DNA of 64,000 bases from Rhizobium sp. CB3090 (GCF_029714285.1 NZ_CP121663.1:744001-808000), one strand, 5' to 3'; counted from the first letter of the stretch, positions 43,841 through 53,458 are shown. Notes: a model not told the origin generated them from the letters alone. A program made the numbers and translations.

Positions 43841-45037
43841 TCAATGCCTCGGTATCCGCGGCAAGAAGATCGTGAACAGGCCGAGTAACGGCAGATACGA
43901 GCAGACCGTGTAGACGAAGGAAATGCCGTGCGTATCGGCAAAATCGCCGAGGAACGCCGCACCAAGTCCCCCTGCCCCGAAGGCGAAGCCGAAGAAGATG
44001 CCGCCGATCAGACCGACGCGGCCGGGGATCAATTCCTGAGCAAAGACCACGATGGCCGGGAAGGCCGAAGCAAACACCAGTCCGATCACCACCGTCAGGA
44101 CGCAGGTCCAGAACAGGTTCGCATAGGGCATCATCAGCGCGAAGGGAATGACGCCAAGGATCGAGAACCAGATGACGAAGCGCGCGCCGAGACGGTCTCC
44201 GACCGGACCGCCCATGATCGTTCCGACCGCGACCGAGCCGAGAAAAAGGAACAGCATCAATTGCGCATCGCGAACGTCGAGATGGAACTTGTCGATGACG
44301 TAGAAGGTGAAGTAGCTCGATATGCTGGCCATATATACGTTCTTCGTTGCCGTCAGCAGGATGAGGATCGCAAGCGCCCAGATGGCCTTATTACGGGCAA
44401 TTGGCAAGGCGCGGCTCGGAGCCGGACGTGCGGCATGCTGGCGGCGATGGCTGACATACCAGGTGCCGACCCAGCTCAGGACGATGAAGCCGATCACCGC
44501 CAGGACCGCGAGCCACGCAACGCTTGATTGGCCGTGCTGGAGCACGAAGAAAGCGGCGATCAGCGGCCCGACGGCCGAGCCCGCATTACCGCCGAGCTGG
44601 AAGAGCGACTGCGCCAAGCCGTGGCGCCCACCAGAAGCCAGCCGCGCGACACGCGAGGCTTCCGGATGGAACACGGCGGACCCAAAACCGATGAGGCTCG
44701 CGGCGACCATCAGCATACCGAAGCTCCCGGCATAACCGAGCAGCACCAGCCCTGAAAACGTGCTGACCATGCCGACCGGCAGCGAATAGGGCATGGGCCA
44801 TTTATCGGTGACGACGCCGACGACCGGCTGCAACAGCGACGCCGTGATCTGAAACGTCATCGTCAGAAGACCGATCTGAACGAAATCGAGGGCGTAGTTC
44901 TCCCGAAACATCGGGTAGAGCGATGTCAGCAGCGATTGCATGATGTCGTTCAGAAGGTGGCAGACGCTGACCGCCACGACGATGGAAATTGTCGTCTTCT
45001 CAAATCGGGCCTGCGCGCCCGAAAATGCCGCAACCAT
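43841..45037 (-). CDS. MFS exporter, fosmidomycin-resistance (Fsr) type
   Basis: A 398-residue major-facilitator protein with about twelve hydrophobic segments. VSVCHLLNDIMQSLLTSLYPMF at the start, TDKWPMPYSLPVGM, and GFGSAVFHPEASRVARLASGGRHGLAQSLFQ closely match the Fsr branch, which exports small drugs and possibly sugars or amino-acid-like compounds. The ATG at 45037 has AGGAAGGA six bases upstream and is preferred to one at 45076, which lacks a ribosome site. It is divergent from an AraC-type gene that probably controls it. Confidence 0.9.
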   Translation of the reverse strand: MVAAFSGAQARFEKTTISIVVAVSVCHLLNDIMQSLLTSLYPMFRENYALDFVQIGLLTMTFQITASLLQPVVGVVTDKWPMPYSLPVGMVSTFSGLVLLGYAGSFGMLMVAASLIGFGSAVFHPEASRVARLASGGRHGLAQSLFQLGGNAGSAVGPLIAAFFVLQHGQSSVAWLAVLAVIGFIVLSWVGTWYVSHRRQHAARPAPSRALPIARNKAIWALAILILLTATKNVYMASISSYFTFYVIDKFHLDVRDAQLMLFLFLGSVAVGTIMGGPVGDRLGARFVIWFSILGVIPFALMMPYANLFWTCVLTVVIGLVFASAFPAIVVFAQELIPGRVGLIGGIFFGFAFGAGGLGAAFLGDFADTHGISFVYTVCSYLPLLGLFTIFLPRIPRH

Positions 45038-45157
45038 TGGGATTCCTTCCTGCGCCGGCCGATTCTTTTCAGCCATGCTGTTCGAACAACCTTTTACATG
45101 GCTTGCGGGTGACCTTCTTTCGTGTTTTGGTCCAGTTCTTTCGCGATCGGGCCAAAA

Positions 45158-45988
45158 ATGGAAAAGCTCTCTCAAAAGCTGCTGGCAACCCTCGACAACG
45201 ACCACGAGCAAAATATGCTCAGGATGGAGGGGTCGAATGCCGGCGTACTCGTCAACAGCTCGGAGTTGCCGCCGGGCTACACCGTTCCATGGCATCATCA
45301 TCGCCGCACGCAATTGCTCTGCGTTTTCGCCGGTGTCGTCGTGATCATGACGACCCGCGGCCGCTGGATGGTGCCGCCCGGCCATGCTTTGGTCATTCCT
45401 GCCGGGCTGGAACATTCCGTCGAGATGCTGAGTGATGTCAGCATAAAATCGGTCTACGTAATGCCAAGCGATCCGACGCCACGGGAAGACGCGCCTCGTG
45501 TCGTCGAGGTGACGGATCTCGCGCGCAGTCTGCTGCTCGAGGCCATCCGGCTGCGGGAGGCGCCCCTCGGAAATCGCAAGGCCGAACTTGTTCTTTCCCT
45601 CCTCATAGAGGAGATTTCGACGCTTGAGGAGCGCCCGCTTGGCCTTCCCTTCCCCTCCGACCGGCGGCTGGCAGCCCTCTGCCGCGACTATCTGGCAAAC
45701 CCGACGCCGAATGCCCGGTTGGACAATTGGGCCGAAAAGCTGGCGATAAGCCGCCGCACCTTCACCCGGCAATTTCGCAAGGAGACTGGCATCAGCTTTA
45801 CCACCTGGCGCCAACAGGCAAGCGTCTTCGCGTGCTTGCCCCAGCTTGCAGAGGGACAGCCGGTGACCAATGTTGCCCTTGAGGCCGGCTATGAGAGCGT
45901 CGCCGCCTTCACCACCATGTTTCGACGCATGCTCGGAACCTCGCCGCGCACCTATATGGTGAACCGCTGGTCTTTCGACCGACAGTAA
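45158..45988 (+). CDS. AraC-family transcriptional regulator
   Basis: A 276-residue regulator. An N-terminal cupin (AraC-type binding) has PWHHHRRTQLL around residues 42-52 and MVPPGHALVIPAGLEHSVE. A C-terminal double helix-turn-helix contains NWAEKLAISRRTFTRQFRKETG and VTNVALEAGYESVAAFTTMFRRMLGTSPRTY. The His-rich cupin and the final HTH are intact. It is divergent from the Fsr-type exporter across 120 bases and is the obvious regulator of it. The start ATG is chosen by fit to the cupin; an upstream GTG at 45122 is possible. Confidence 0.87.
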   Translation: MEKLSQKLLATLDNDHEQNMLRMEGSNAGVLVNSSELPPGYTVPWHHHRRTQLLCVFAGVVVIMTTRGRWMVPPGHALVIPAGLEHSVEMLSDVSIKSVYVMPSDPTPREDAPRVVEVTDLARSLLLEAIRLREAPLGNRKAELVLSLLIEEISTLEERPLGLPFPSDRRLAALCRDYLANPTPNARLDNWAEKLAISRRTFTRQFRKETGISFTTWRQQASVFACLPQLAEGQPVTNVALEAGYESVAAFTTMFRRMLGTSPRTYMVNRWSFDRQ

Positions 45989-46058
45989 AGGCCGTGCAGA
46001 CATTTCGGCCTGCTTACAGCCAAAGGCATCCATCCACGGGCATGATCAAAAAAAAATT

Positions 46059-46109
46059 TGAGAAAAGCTTTTCCCATCTTGACTCCCGCTTTGAGAAAAG
46101 GTTTTCTCA
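46059..46109. promoter_or_regulatory. Tandem LacI-type operators and overlapping promoter
   Basis: TGAGAAAAGCTTTTCCCA (46059-46076) and TGAGAAAAGGTTTTCTCA (46092-46109) are two palindromic copies of one site, 33 bases centre to centre (about three helical turns). A plus-strand -35-like TTGACT (46079-46084) lies between them, and the second site covers the -10 region. The arrangement points to autoregulation by the LacI protein encoded immediately downstream. Confidence 0.75.
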
Positions 46110-46135
46110 GCGCAAATAAGTTTGGGAGAAGACAT

Positions 46136-47155
46136 CTGGAAAACCAGCGGATCAGAAACGGTCGGGTAACGATTCACGATGTTGCCGCTGCCGCAGGTGT
46201 CAGCATTTCGACCGCATCGAAAGCGCTGAACAATACCGGGCGAATGGGCGACGAGACGCGGGAACGGGTCAAGCGTGTCGCCACCGAAATCGGGTTCCGG
46301 CCGAATGCCTTGGCCAAAGGCTTGCTTAGCAACCGGAGTTTTACCATCGGTCTTTTGACCAACGATACCTACGGCCGTTTCACTCTCCCTGTGATGGCCG
46401 GAATTACCGAGGCGCTCGTCGACCACGGCGTCTCGGTATTTCTCTGCACGATCGAAGACGATCCTGCGCTCGGAAAGGTTCATGTGGACGCCATGCTGGA
46501 CAAGAGCGTCGATGGCATCATCGCATCAGGAAAGAGGATTGACCGCCGGCTGCCGGTGGATCTGTCCAATCTGCCCGTGCCCGTCGTCTACGCCTTCACG
46601 GAGGGGACATCCGATAGTGTTACCTTCTGCGCCGACGATTTTCAGGGTGCCGCTCTTGCCGTCGAATGGCTGATGGGTCTCGGTCGCCGCCGGATTGCCC
46701 ATGTCACTGGCCCGGAGAGCTTCGTTTCGGTGCGCGAGCGCACCCGGGCCTATCGCGGTCTGGTCGGCGACGCCTTGCCGGTGATGTACGGCACGTGGTC
46801 CGAGGCATGGGGACATGAGGCGGTTGCAAAGATCTGGGATGCGCCCGGACCGAAGCCGGACGGCATTTTCTGCGGCAACGACCAGATCGCGCGTGCGGTG
46901 GTCGACGCCTTGCGCGAGCGCAGCGTGCGCGTGCCGGAGGACGTCTCCGTCGTCGGCTTCGACAATTGGGAGATCGTTGCCGCTCAAACACGGCCGCCGC
47001 TGACGACGGTCGATATGAATCTCAAGGCTCTCGGGCGAGAGGCCGGGCTGACGGTCCTGGCATTGGCGGAAGGCCGCGCCGTCGAACCGGGGATCAGGAC
47101 ATTGCCGTGCGAATTGGTCGTGCGGCAGTCGTGTGGGGGAAACCCCGATCATTAA
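46136..47155 (+). CDS. LacI-family transcriptional regulator
   Basis: A 339-residue repressor. The HTH is VTIHDVAAAAGVSISTASKALNN with the hinge helix region GFRPNALAKGLLSNRS, and a periplasmic-binding-protein-like core follows to the end (LTNDTYGRF, DGIFCGNDQIARAVVDAL, VSVVGFDNWEIVAAQTRPPLTTVD). No ATG, GTG or TTG lies between the operators and the HTH. The best start is CTG at 46136, five bases after GGGAGAAG. Starting at TTG 46058 would translate through both operators. The gene precedes the sugar ABC operon by 45 bases and should repress it until an oligosaccharide binds. Confidence 0.88.
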   Translation: MENQRIRNGRVTIHDVAAAAGVSISTASKALNNTGRMGDETRERVKRVATEIGFRPNALAKGLLSNRSFTIGLLTNDTYGRFTLPVMAGITEALVDHGVSVFLCTIEDDPALGKVHVDAMLDKSVDGIIASGKRIDRRLPVDLSNLPVPVVYAFTEGTSDSVTFCADDFQGAALAVEWLMGLGRRRIAHVTGPESFVSVRERTRAYRGLVGDALPVMYGTWSEAWGHEAVAKIWDAPGPKPDGIFCGNDQIARAVVDALRERSVRVPEDVSVVGFDNWEIVAAQTRPPLTTVDMNLKALGREAGLTVLALAEGRAVEPGIRTLPCELVVRQSCGGNPDH

Positions 47156-47199
47156 TTGAGGAAGAGGGGCAGAAGGAAATGCCCCATGGGAGGAGAAAC

Positions 47200-48441
47200 A
47201 TGATGAAGCGACTTCTGGCCGCGACCGGCCTCATATCCTTATGCCTTATGTCCGGCGCATCTGCCGCCGAAAACATTACGATGTGGGTGCGCTCCGGCAT
47301 CGGCGATTCCTTCAAGAAGGTCGTCGAGGCTTATAACGCCAGCCATGACGACAAGGTCACCATGACCGAAGTGCCCTTCTCCGAGCTCGTGCAAAAATAT
47401 GCGACCGCGATCGCCGGCGGACAGGCGCCCGATGCCCTATCGATGGACCTGATCTACACGCCAGCCTTCGCCGCCGCCGGCCAGTTGGAAGACCTGACCG
47501 ACTGGGCCAAGAGCCTGCCTTATTTCAACTCGCTCTCACCGTCGCATGTGAAGCTCGGCACCTATCAGGATCACATCTACGGTCTGCCACTCTCGGTCGA
47601 GACCTCCGTCTTCGCCTGGAACAAGGACCTCTATAAGAAAGCCGGTCTCGACCCTGACAAGGCGCCGACCACCTGGGACGAGATCACCAGCAATGCCGAG
47701 AAGATCCGCGCGCTCGGCGGCGATACCTACGGCTTCTATTTCTCCGGCGGCGGCTGCGGCGGCTGCATGATCTTCACCTTCACGCCGCTCGTCTGGGGTG
47801 CAGGCGCCGACATTCTTTCGGCCGACGGCAAGAAAGCGACGCTCGATACGCCGCAGATGCGCAAGGCGGTCGATATCTACCGCAACATGGTCAAGAAGGA
47901 TCTGGTACCGGCAGGTGCTGCCAGCGACACCGGCGCCAACTTCCTGAGCATCAGCAACGGCAAGATCGGTCAGCAGAGCATCGGCGCCTTCTCGATCGGC
48001 ACACTGATCACCCAATATCCGGATATCCATTTCGGTGTGACGCTGATCCCAAGTGTCGACGGCAAGACGTCCTCCTTTGCCGGCGGCGACAACTTCGTCA
48101 TCACCAAGGGCACCAAGAAGCTCGATGCCGTGAAGAAGTTTCTCGAATACACCTATTCGCTGGACGGCCAGAAGATCATGGCGAAATACGGCAGTCTACC
48201 GACGCGTGGCGATATCGCCGACCAGGTGCTTCAAGGCCTCGATCCGCGCATGCAGGTGGGCCTGAAAGCCATCGCCGTCGCCAAGACGCCCTATACGCTG
48301 CAGTTCAATGACCTGATCAACAGTGCCAATGGCCCATGGGCCGGCTTCACCAACGCCGCAATCTTTGGAGACAACGTCGACTCGGCCTTCTCCAATGCGC
48401 AGTCGGAAATGCAGTCGATCATCGACAACGCACAGCAGTAA
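47200..48441 (+). CDS. ABC transporter sugar-binding protein (family 1)
   Basis: A 413-residue periplasmic sugar receptor. A signal peptide (KRLLAATGLISLCLMSGASA, cut near AENIT) is followed by the family-1 fold: ITMWVRSGIGDSFKKVVEAYN, YATAIAGGQAPDALSMD, GLPLSVETSVFAWNKDLYKKAG and a C-terminal helical domain. A GGGAGGAG site precedes two ATGs at 47200 and 47203. It feeds the MalF/MalG-type permeases encoded next. The operon carries a beta-L-arabinofuranosidase, so the ligand may be an L-arabinofuranosyl oligosaccharide (inference). Confidence 0.92.
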   Translation: MMKRLLAATGLISLCLMSGASAAENITMWVRSGIGDSFKKVVEAYNASHDDKVTMTEVPFSELVQKYATAIAGGQAPDALSMDLIYTPAFAAAGQLEDLTDWAKSLPYFNSLSPSHVKLGTYQDHIYGLPLSVETSVFAWNKDLYKKAGLDPDKAPTTWDEITSNAEKIRALGGDTYGFYFSGGGCGGCMIFTFTPLVWGAGADILSADGKKATLDTPQMRKAVDIYRNMVKKDLVPAGAASDTGANFLSISNGKIGQQSIGAFSIGTLITQYPDIHFGVTLIPSVDGKTSSFAGGDNFVITKGTKKLDAVKKFLEYTYSLDGQKIMAKYGSLPTRGDIADQVLQGLDPRMQVGLKAIAVAKTPYTLQFNDLINSANGPWAGFTNAAIFGDNVDSAFSNAQSEMQSIIDNAQQ

Positions 48442-48506
48442 TAAACCATCACAGATCGGGAGGCTTGGCCTCCCGGTCCTCCCCACCAAAACATCAGGAG
48501 CATTCC

Positions 48507-49424
48507 ATGGCTGGTCCCGAAGCTATCGGAGCACTGCGGCGTCGAAAGCGGCGGCGACGTGCCGGTTGGCACGGATTTCTCTACATCGCGCCCGCCATGG
48601 CGCTGGTCCTGGTCTTCTTTGTCCTGCCCGTGCTCTTTACCGGCTGGATGAGCCTGCACAATTGGCCGTTGCTCGGCAATCCGCGCTGGATCGGCTTCGG
48701 GAATTATACGAGGATGGTGTCGGATGTTCGCTTCATGGCGGCATTGCGCTTCACCGCCTATTACACCGTGATCGTCACCATCGTCATTTTCGCAGTCGCC
48801 TTTCCCCTGGCGCTCTACGTCGAAAAGCAGCGGCGCCTCGTCGGCTTCTACCGCACCATCATCTTCCTGCCCGTCGTCGTCGGGCTGGCGACGGCCTCGC
48901 TTCTCTGGGTTTGGCTCGCCAATGTCGATAGCGGCTTTTTTGTACCCGCGGCTCAGGCGCTCGGGCTGATCGACCGCAGGCCGAACCTGCTTGCCGACTT
49001 CGACACCGCCTTTGCCACGATCGTCGTAATGGTGGTCTGGAAGATCGCCGGCTTCACCATGATCATCCTGCTCACCGGCCTGCAGGCGATCCCCTCGGAA
49101 CTGACCGAGGCCGCTCGCATCGACGGCGCTAGGCGCTGGCAGCGCTTTCGCTTCCTGACCCTGCCGCTGATGCGCCGGACGATCGCGCTGGCCTTGATCA
49201 TCTCCATCACTGGCTCGGTGCTTGCCTTCGACCAGTTCTACATCATGACCAGCGGCGGACCGCAAAACCAGATGATCTCGGTGGTCTACTACATCTTCAA
49301 CCAGTCCTTCGTGTCCTTCAATCTCGGCTATGGCGCGGCACTATCGATCGCCCTTCTCGTCATTCTCGTGTTGATCAGCATCGTCCAGCTCTGGCTGCTG
49401 CGTGTCGGGGAGGATTGCCCATGA
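48507..49424 (+). CDS. Sugar ABC transporter permease, MalF/UgpA type
   Basis: A 305-residue membrane protein with six hydrophobic segments. It has a basic N-terminus (ALRRRKRRRRAGWHG), FLYIAPAMALVLVFFVLPVLFTGWMSLHNW as the first helix pair, and the EAA loop LTEAARIDGARRWQRFRFLTLPLM that contacts the ATPase. GGAG lies before the ATG at 48507. Its last codons overlap the start of the second permease gene (ATGA), which indicates translational coupling. Confidence 0.92.
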   Translation: MAGPEAIGALRRRKRRRRAGWHGFLYIAPAMALVLVFFVLPVLFTGWMSLHNWPLLGNPRWIGFGNYTRMVSDVRFMAALRFTAYYTVIVTIVIFAVAFPLALYVEKQRRLVGFYRTIIFLPVVVGLATASLLWVWLANVDSGFFVPAAQALGLIDRRPNLLADFDTAFATIVVMVVWKIAGFTMIILLTGLQAIPSELTEAARIDGARRWQRFRFLTLPLMRRTIALALIISITGSVLAFDQFYIMTSGGPQNQMISVVYYIFNQSFVSFNLGYGAALSIALLVILVLISIVQLWLLRVGEDCP

Positions 49425-50314
49425 GCATCGCCAACATGAGCACCACGAACGTGAGGACCGCCAAAGAGCGCCGTGCGCGGCGGAAAATGTGGAGTGCCGT
49501 CAGCTATCACGGCGTCGGCGTTATCATCGTCATCTTCTTCTTCGCGCCCTTTGCGATCGCGCTCCTATCATCGTTCCGGCATGGTACGGAGGCGAGCCTT
49601 CCGCCGCTGCCGCCCTGGCCGACATCGGGCTTCAGCTTCGATGCCTATCGTGCCCTCGACGGTTTCGGCGCCGGTGTCGTGCAGCATACGCTGAATTCGC
49701 TGTTCGTTTCAGTGACGACGGTCATCCTGACGGTCATGGTCAGCCTGCTCGCCGGCTATGGCTTCTCGCGCTATCAGTTCCCGTTCAAGGGCGCCTTCTT
49801 CATCCTGATCATCGCAACGCTGATGATCCCGTTCCAGTCGATCCTGACGCCGCTCTTCATCATCCTGGCAAGGCTCGGCCTCAACAATTCGCTGATCGGG
49901 CTGACACTCGTCTATGTCACCCTTCAGCTACCTTTCTCGGTCTTCATGATGCGCAACGCCTTCGACGCGGTGCCGAAGGAGATCGAGGAAGCTGCTCGCA
50001 TCGACGGCGCGCGCGACCTGAAGCTCTTGTTCCGGGTTCTGCTGCCGCTAGTGCTGCCGGGCGTGGCGACCGTTGCGATCTTCGCCTTCCTTAATGCCTG
50101 GAACGAATTCCTGGCAGCGCTGGTACTGCTTTCGAGCAATGAAAAATTCACGCTGCCGGTGCTGATGATCGCGGTCCGGACCGGGCGGCTCGGCGCCGTC
50201 AACTGGGGCGCAGTCCAGGCCGGCATTGCCGTCATGACCATTCCCTGCGTCATCGTATTCCTGCTTCTTCAACGCTATTACATGCGCGGTCTGATGGCCG
50301 GCGCGGTGAAATGA
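49421..50314 (+). CDS. Sugar ABC transporter permease, MalG/UgpE type
   Basis: A 297-residue partner permease with six hydrophobic segments and the EAA loop IEEAARIDGARDLKLLFRVLLPL. GYGFSRYQFPFKGAFFILI is a usual family stretch, and it ends ILQRYYMRG-like as YYMRGLMAGAVK. Its ATG overlaps the TGA of the preceding gene. With the family-1 receptor and the MalK-type ATPase at 52272 it completes a CUT1-type importer. Confidence 0.92.
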   Translation: MSIANMSTTNVRTAKERRARRKMWSAVSYHGVGVIIVIFFFAPFAIALLSSFRHGTEASLPPLPPWPTSGFSFDAYRALDGFGAGVVQHTLNSLFVSVTTVILTVMVSLLAGYGFSRYQFPFKGAFFILIIATLMIPFQSILTPLFIILARLGLNNSLIGLTLVYVTLQLPFSVFMMRNAFDAVPKEIEEAARIDGARDLKLLFRVLLPLVLPGVATVAIFAFLNAWNEFLAALVLLSSNEKFTLPVLMIAVRTGRLGAVNWGAVQAGIAVMTIPCVIVFLLLQRYYMRGLMAGAVK

Positions 50315-50329
50315 ACCTCAAAGAAACGG

Positions 50330-52270
50330 ATGAAAGCCATGTCAGACAAGCAAAATCGCCAGTTCCGCCCCCTGCCCGTTCCGAATGTCGAACTTCACGG
50401 CCTCTTCGGCGCCCGGCAGGACGCGATCTGCAACTCCACGGCCGCCACCCTGCTCGATCGTTGCGTCGAGGCCGGCATGGTCAGGGCAATCGACGTCGAC
50501 AAGCCAAGCCCCGGCATTGTTCTTCCGCTGCAGACCTGGTCGGGTTCGACGCAGATGTTCTGGGACAGCGACCTTGGCAAGTCGATCGAGACCATCGCCT
50601 ATTCGCTCTATCGCCGTCCAAATCCGGAGCTTGAGGCCCGCGCCGACGCGATCATCGATATGTATGAAAAGCTGCAGCAGGAGGATGGCTATTTGAACGC
50701 CTGGTTCCAGCGCGTTCAGCCGGGCCGTCGCTGGACCAACCTGCGCGATCATCACGAGCTCTACTGCGCCGGACACCTGATCGAGGCTGCGGTCGCCTAT
50801 TACCAGGCAACGGGAAAACGCAAGCTGCTCGACATCATGAGCCGCTTTGCCGATTACATGATCACCGTTTTCGGCCATGGCGAGGGACAGTTGCGAGGCT
50901 ATTGCGGCCATGAAGAGGTCGAGCTGGCGCTGGTCAAGCTCGGTCGCGTCACGGGCGAGAAGAAATATCTCGATCTCGCCAAGTATTTCATCGACGAGCG
51001 TGGCCAGGAGCCGCATTTCTTCACCGAAGAAGCGCTGCGCGACGGCCGCGATCCGGCAAAATTCGTGCAGAAGACCTATGAGTACAATCAGGCCCACCAG
51101 CCGGTTCGGGAGCAGAAGAAGGTGGTCGGCCATGCGGTGCGCGCCATGTATCTCTATTCCGGCATGGCCGATATCGCGACCGAATATAATGACGACAGCC
51201 TGACGTCGGCGCTGGAGACACTGTGGGACGATCTGACCACCAAGCAGATGTATGTCACCGGCGGCATTGGGCCAGCCGCCTCCAACGAAGGCTTCACCGA
51301 CTATTACGACCTGCCGAACGAAAGCGCCTATGCCGAAACTTGCGCCTCGGTCGGTTTGGTTTTCTGGGCGAACCGAATGCTCGGCCGTGGGCCGAACCGG
51401 CGCTATGCCGATATCATGGAACAGGCGCTCTATAATGGTGCGATGGCCGGGCTGTCGCTCGATGGGAAAACATTTTTCTACGAAAACCCGCTGGAAAGCG
51501 CCGGCAAGCATCATCGCTGGACCTGGCATAATTGCCCCTGCTGCCCGCCGAACATCGCCCGTCTGCTCGCCTCGGTCGGTTCCTACATGTATGCGGCTGC
51601 CGACAACGAAATCGCCGTGCATCTCTATGGCGAGAGCAAGGCCCGCGTGCCGCTCGCAAGCGGCGTGACGGTCGAACTGTCTCAGGAAACGAATTACCCT
51701 TGGAATGGCGCGATCCATTTCGAGGTCAATCCGGACCGCGGCGCCCGCTTCGCACTGTCGCTGCGCATTCCTGAATGGGCGGAGGGCGCAACGCTTGCCA
51801 TCAATGGTGCTTCCGTCGATCTCTCCTCGATCACTGTCGATGGTTATGCTCGCATCGAGCGGGAATGGCAGAGCGGCGATAAGGTCGATCTGAACATTCC
51901 GCTGATCCCGCGTATGCTGTTCGCCAATCCCAAAGTACGCCAGGATGCAGGACGCGCGGCGCTGATGCGCGGGCCTCTGGTCTATTGCGTCGAGACCACC
52001 GATAATGGCCGTGATCTCAACGGCATCTCGCTTGCCGGCAACCCCGCAGCGGCGCAGACAACGGAAATTGCCGCACTCGAGGGCGCGGTCGCACTCGATA
52101 TTCCGGTGAGCCGCGATGAGGCGGATTGGGGATCGGACCTCTATCGAACGGCACCGCCAAAGAGCCGCTCTGCCACCGCCCGTTTCGTTCCCTACCATCT
52201 GTGGGATAATCGCGAGCCGGGTGAGATGCTCGTCTGGGTCCGCGCCGGCCAGACGCAACACGGAGCCTGA
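50330..52270 (+). CDS. Beta-L-arabinofuranosidase, glycoside hydrolase family 127
   Basis: A 646-residue protein of the GH127 (former DUF1680) family. The zinc/cysteine catalytic centre is visible: E336 and C338 in YAETCASVG and the pair C404, C405 in CPCCPPNIAR, the same spacing as the HypBA1-type enzyme. There is no signal peptide, so it acts on imported oligosaccharides. An (alpha/alpha)6 barrel (about 1-430) precedes beta domains. It lies within the ABC operon, between permease and ATPase genes, an unusual place for a hydrolase but consistent with one transcript. An in-frame ATG at 50339 is an alternative start. Confidence 0.92.
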   Translation: MKAMSDKQNRQFRPLPVPNVELHGLFGARQDAICNSTAATLLDRCVEAGMVRAIDVDKPSPGIVLPLQTWSGSTQMFWDSDLGKSIETIAYSLYRRPNPELEARADAIIDMYEKLQQEDGYLNAWFQRVQPGRRWTNLRDHHELYCAGHLIEAAVAYYQATGKRKLLDIMSRFADYMITVFGHGEGQLRGYCGHEEVELALVKLGRVTGEKKYLDLAKYFIDERGQEPHFFTEEALRDGRDPAKFVQKTYEYNQAHQPVREQKKVVGHAVRAMYLYSGMADIATEYNDDSLTSALETLWDDLTTKQMYVTGGIGPAASNEGFTDYYDLPNESAYAETCASVGLVFWANRMLGRGPNRRYADIMEQALYNGAMAGLSLDGKTFFYENPLESAGKHHRWTWHNCPCCPPNIARLLASVGSYMYAAADNEIAVHLYGESKARVPLASGVTVELSQETNYPWNGAIHFEVNPDRGARFALSLRIPEWAEGATLAINGASVDLSSITVDGYARIEREWQSGDKVDLNIPLIPRMLFANPKVRQDAGRAALMRGPLVYCVETTDNGRDLNGISLAGNPAAAQTTEIAALEGAVALDIPVSRDEADWGSDLYRTAPPKSRSATARFVPYHLWDNREPGEMLVWVRAGQTQHGA

Positions 52271-52271
52271 C

Positions 52272-53345
52272 ATGGGCAAGAACAGCATGAGATTGACCGG
52301 GGTCCGCAAGAATTACGGCGGGCTGGAGGTCATTCACGGTATCGATCTTGAAGTGCAGGAAGGTGCATTCGTTGTCTTCGTCGGCCCGTCCGGCTGCGGC
52401 AAGTCGACCTTGCTCCGGATGATCGCCGGACTGGAGGAAGTGACCGACGGCGAGATCGCGATCAAGGGCCGGGATGTCACCGATCTCGACCCTTCCGAGC
52501 GTGGCATCGCCATGGTCTTCCAGTCCTATGCGCTCTATCCGCATATGAGCGTGCGGGAAAATCTCGGTTTCGGGCTGAAAATGGCCCGGACCGATGCCGG
52601 CGAGATCGAAGCGCGCGTTAAGGCCGCGTCGGCGATCCTCAAGATCGACCATTTGCTGGACCGCCGCCCCGGCCAGCTTTCCGGCGGCCAGCGCCAGCGC
52701 GTCGCCATCGGCCGGGCGATCGTGCGGAAGCCGGATGTCTTCCTCTTCGACGAGCCGCTGTCCAACCTCGACGCGGAACTGCGCGTTTCCATGCGCATCG
52801 AAATCGCCCGGCTGCACCGTGAACTCGGCAACACGATGATCTATGTGACCCACGACCAAACCGAGGCGATGACGCTGGCCGACAAGATCGTCGTGCTGAG
52901 AGATGGCAAAATCGAGCAGGCCGGCAGCCCCCGCGAGGTCTATGAAGATCCGGCCAATATCTTCGTCGCCGGCTTCATCGGCTCGCCACGCATGAATATG
53001 ATCGAAGCCGAATGGGAGGCCGATGGCTCCGCCAAAGTACCCGGCGGTTCCATCAAGACCAATATAGGGCGGGCCGGTCTTGCGCCGGGCGACAAGCTGA
53101 TGCTGGGCATGCGCCCGGAACATCTGATCGTCGTCTCCGATAGCAATGATGCCATCCGCGTGACCGTCGACTTCGACGAATATCTCGGCGGCACGCGCTA
53201 TCTCTATTGCCAGACAGAGGACGGTCAGAGCCTAATTGCCGAATATCGTGAAGGTCCCGACATTCAGCGCGGCGACACCCTTTATCTCCGCTGCTCGCCA
53301 GAGAGACGCCGCTATTTTGACGGACAGGGAAACCGGCTCCGTTGA
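52272..53345 (+). CDS. Sugar ABC transporter ATP-binding protein, MalK/UgpC type
   Basis: A 357-residue ATPase. The Walker A is GPSGCGKST, followed by the Q-loop in FQSYALYPHMSVREN, the signature LSGGQRQR, the Walker B VFLFDEPLSNLDAEL and the switch His in YVTHDQTEAM. A C-terminal TOBE/regulatory domain (about 240-357) is typical of CUT1 importers. Its ATG follows the GH127 stop by one base. It energises the permease pair at 48507 and 49421. Confidence 0.93.
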   Translation: MGKNSMRLTGVRKNYGGLEVIHGIDLEVQEGAFVVFVGPSGCGKSTLLRMIAGLEEVTDGEIAIKGRDVTDLDPSERGIAMVFQSYALYPHMSVRENLGFGLKMARTDAGEIEARVKAASAILKIDHLLDRRPGQLSGGQRQRVAIGRAIVRKPDVFLFDEPLSNLDAELRVSMRIEIARLHRELGNTMIYVTHDQTEAMTLADKIVVLRDGKIEQAGSPREVYEDPANIFVAGFIGSPRMNMIEAEWEADGSAKVPGGSIKTNIGRAGLAPGDKLMLGMRPEHLIVVSDSNDAIRVTVDFDEYLGGTRYLYCQTEDGQSLIAEYREGPDIQRGDTLYLRCSPERRRYFDGQGNRLR

Positions 53346-53458
53346 AGCATCATCTCCTAGCTACGCTGTCCAATCATTTGACGAACAACGAAAATTGTGA
53401 CGATGTTTGCGGATAGCACCGGAGCATCTGTTCGGCGAATGAATTGGGAGGCGGCTGG

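Noticed and set aside
46058..46135. TTG start for the LacI gene at 46058
   Set aside because: It would translate both operator palindromes and has no ribosome-binding site; CTG at 46136 fits much better.
50342..52309. 655-codon open frame opposite the GH127 gene
   Set aside because: Antisense shadow of a gene whose catalytic residues are intact.
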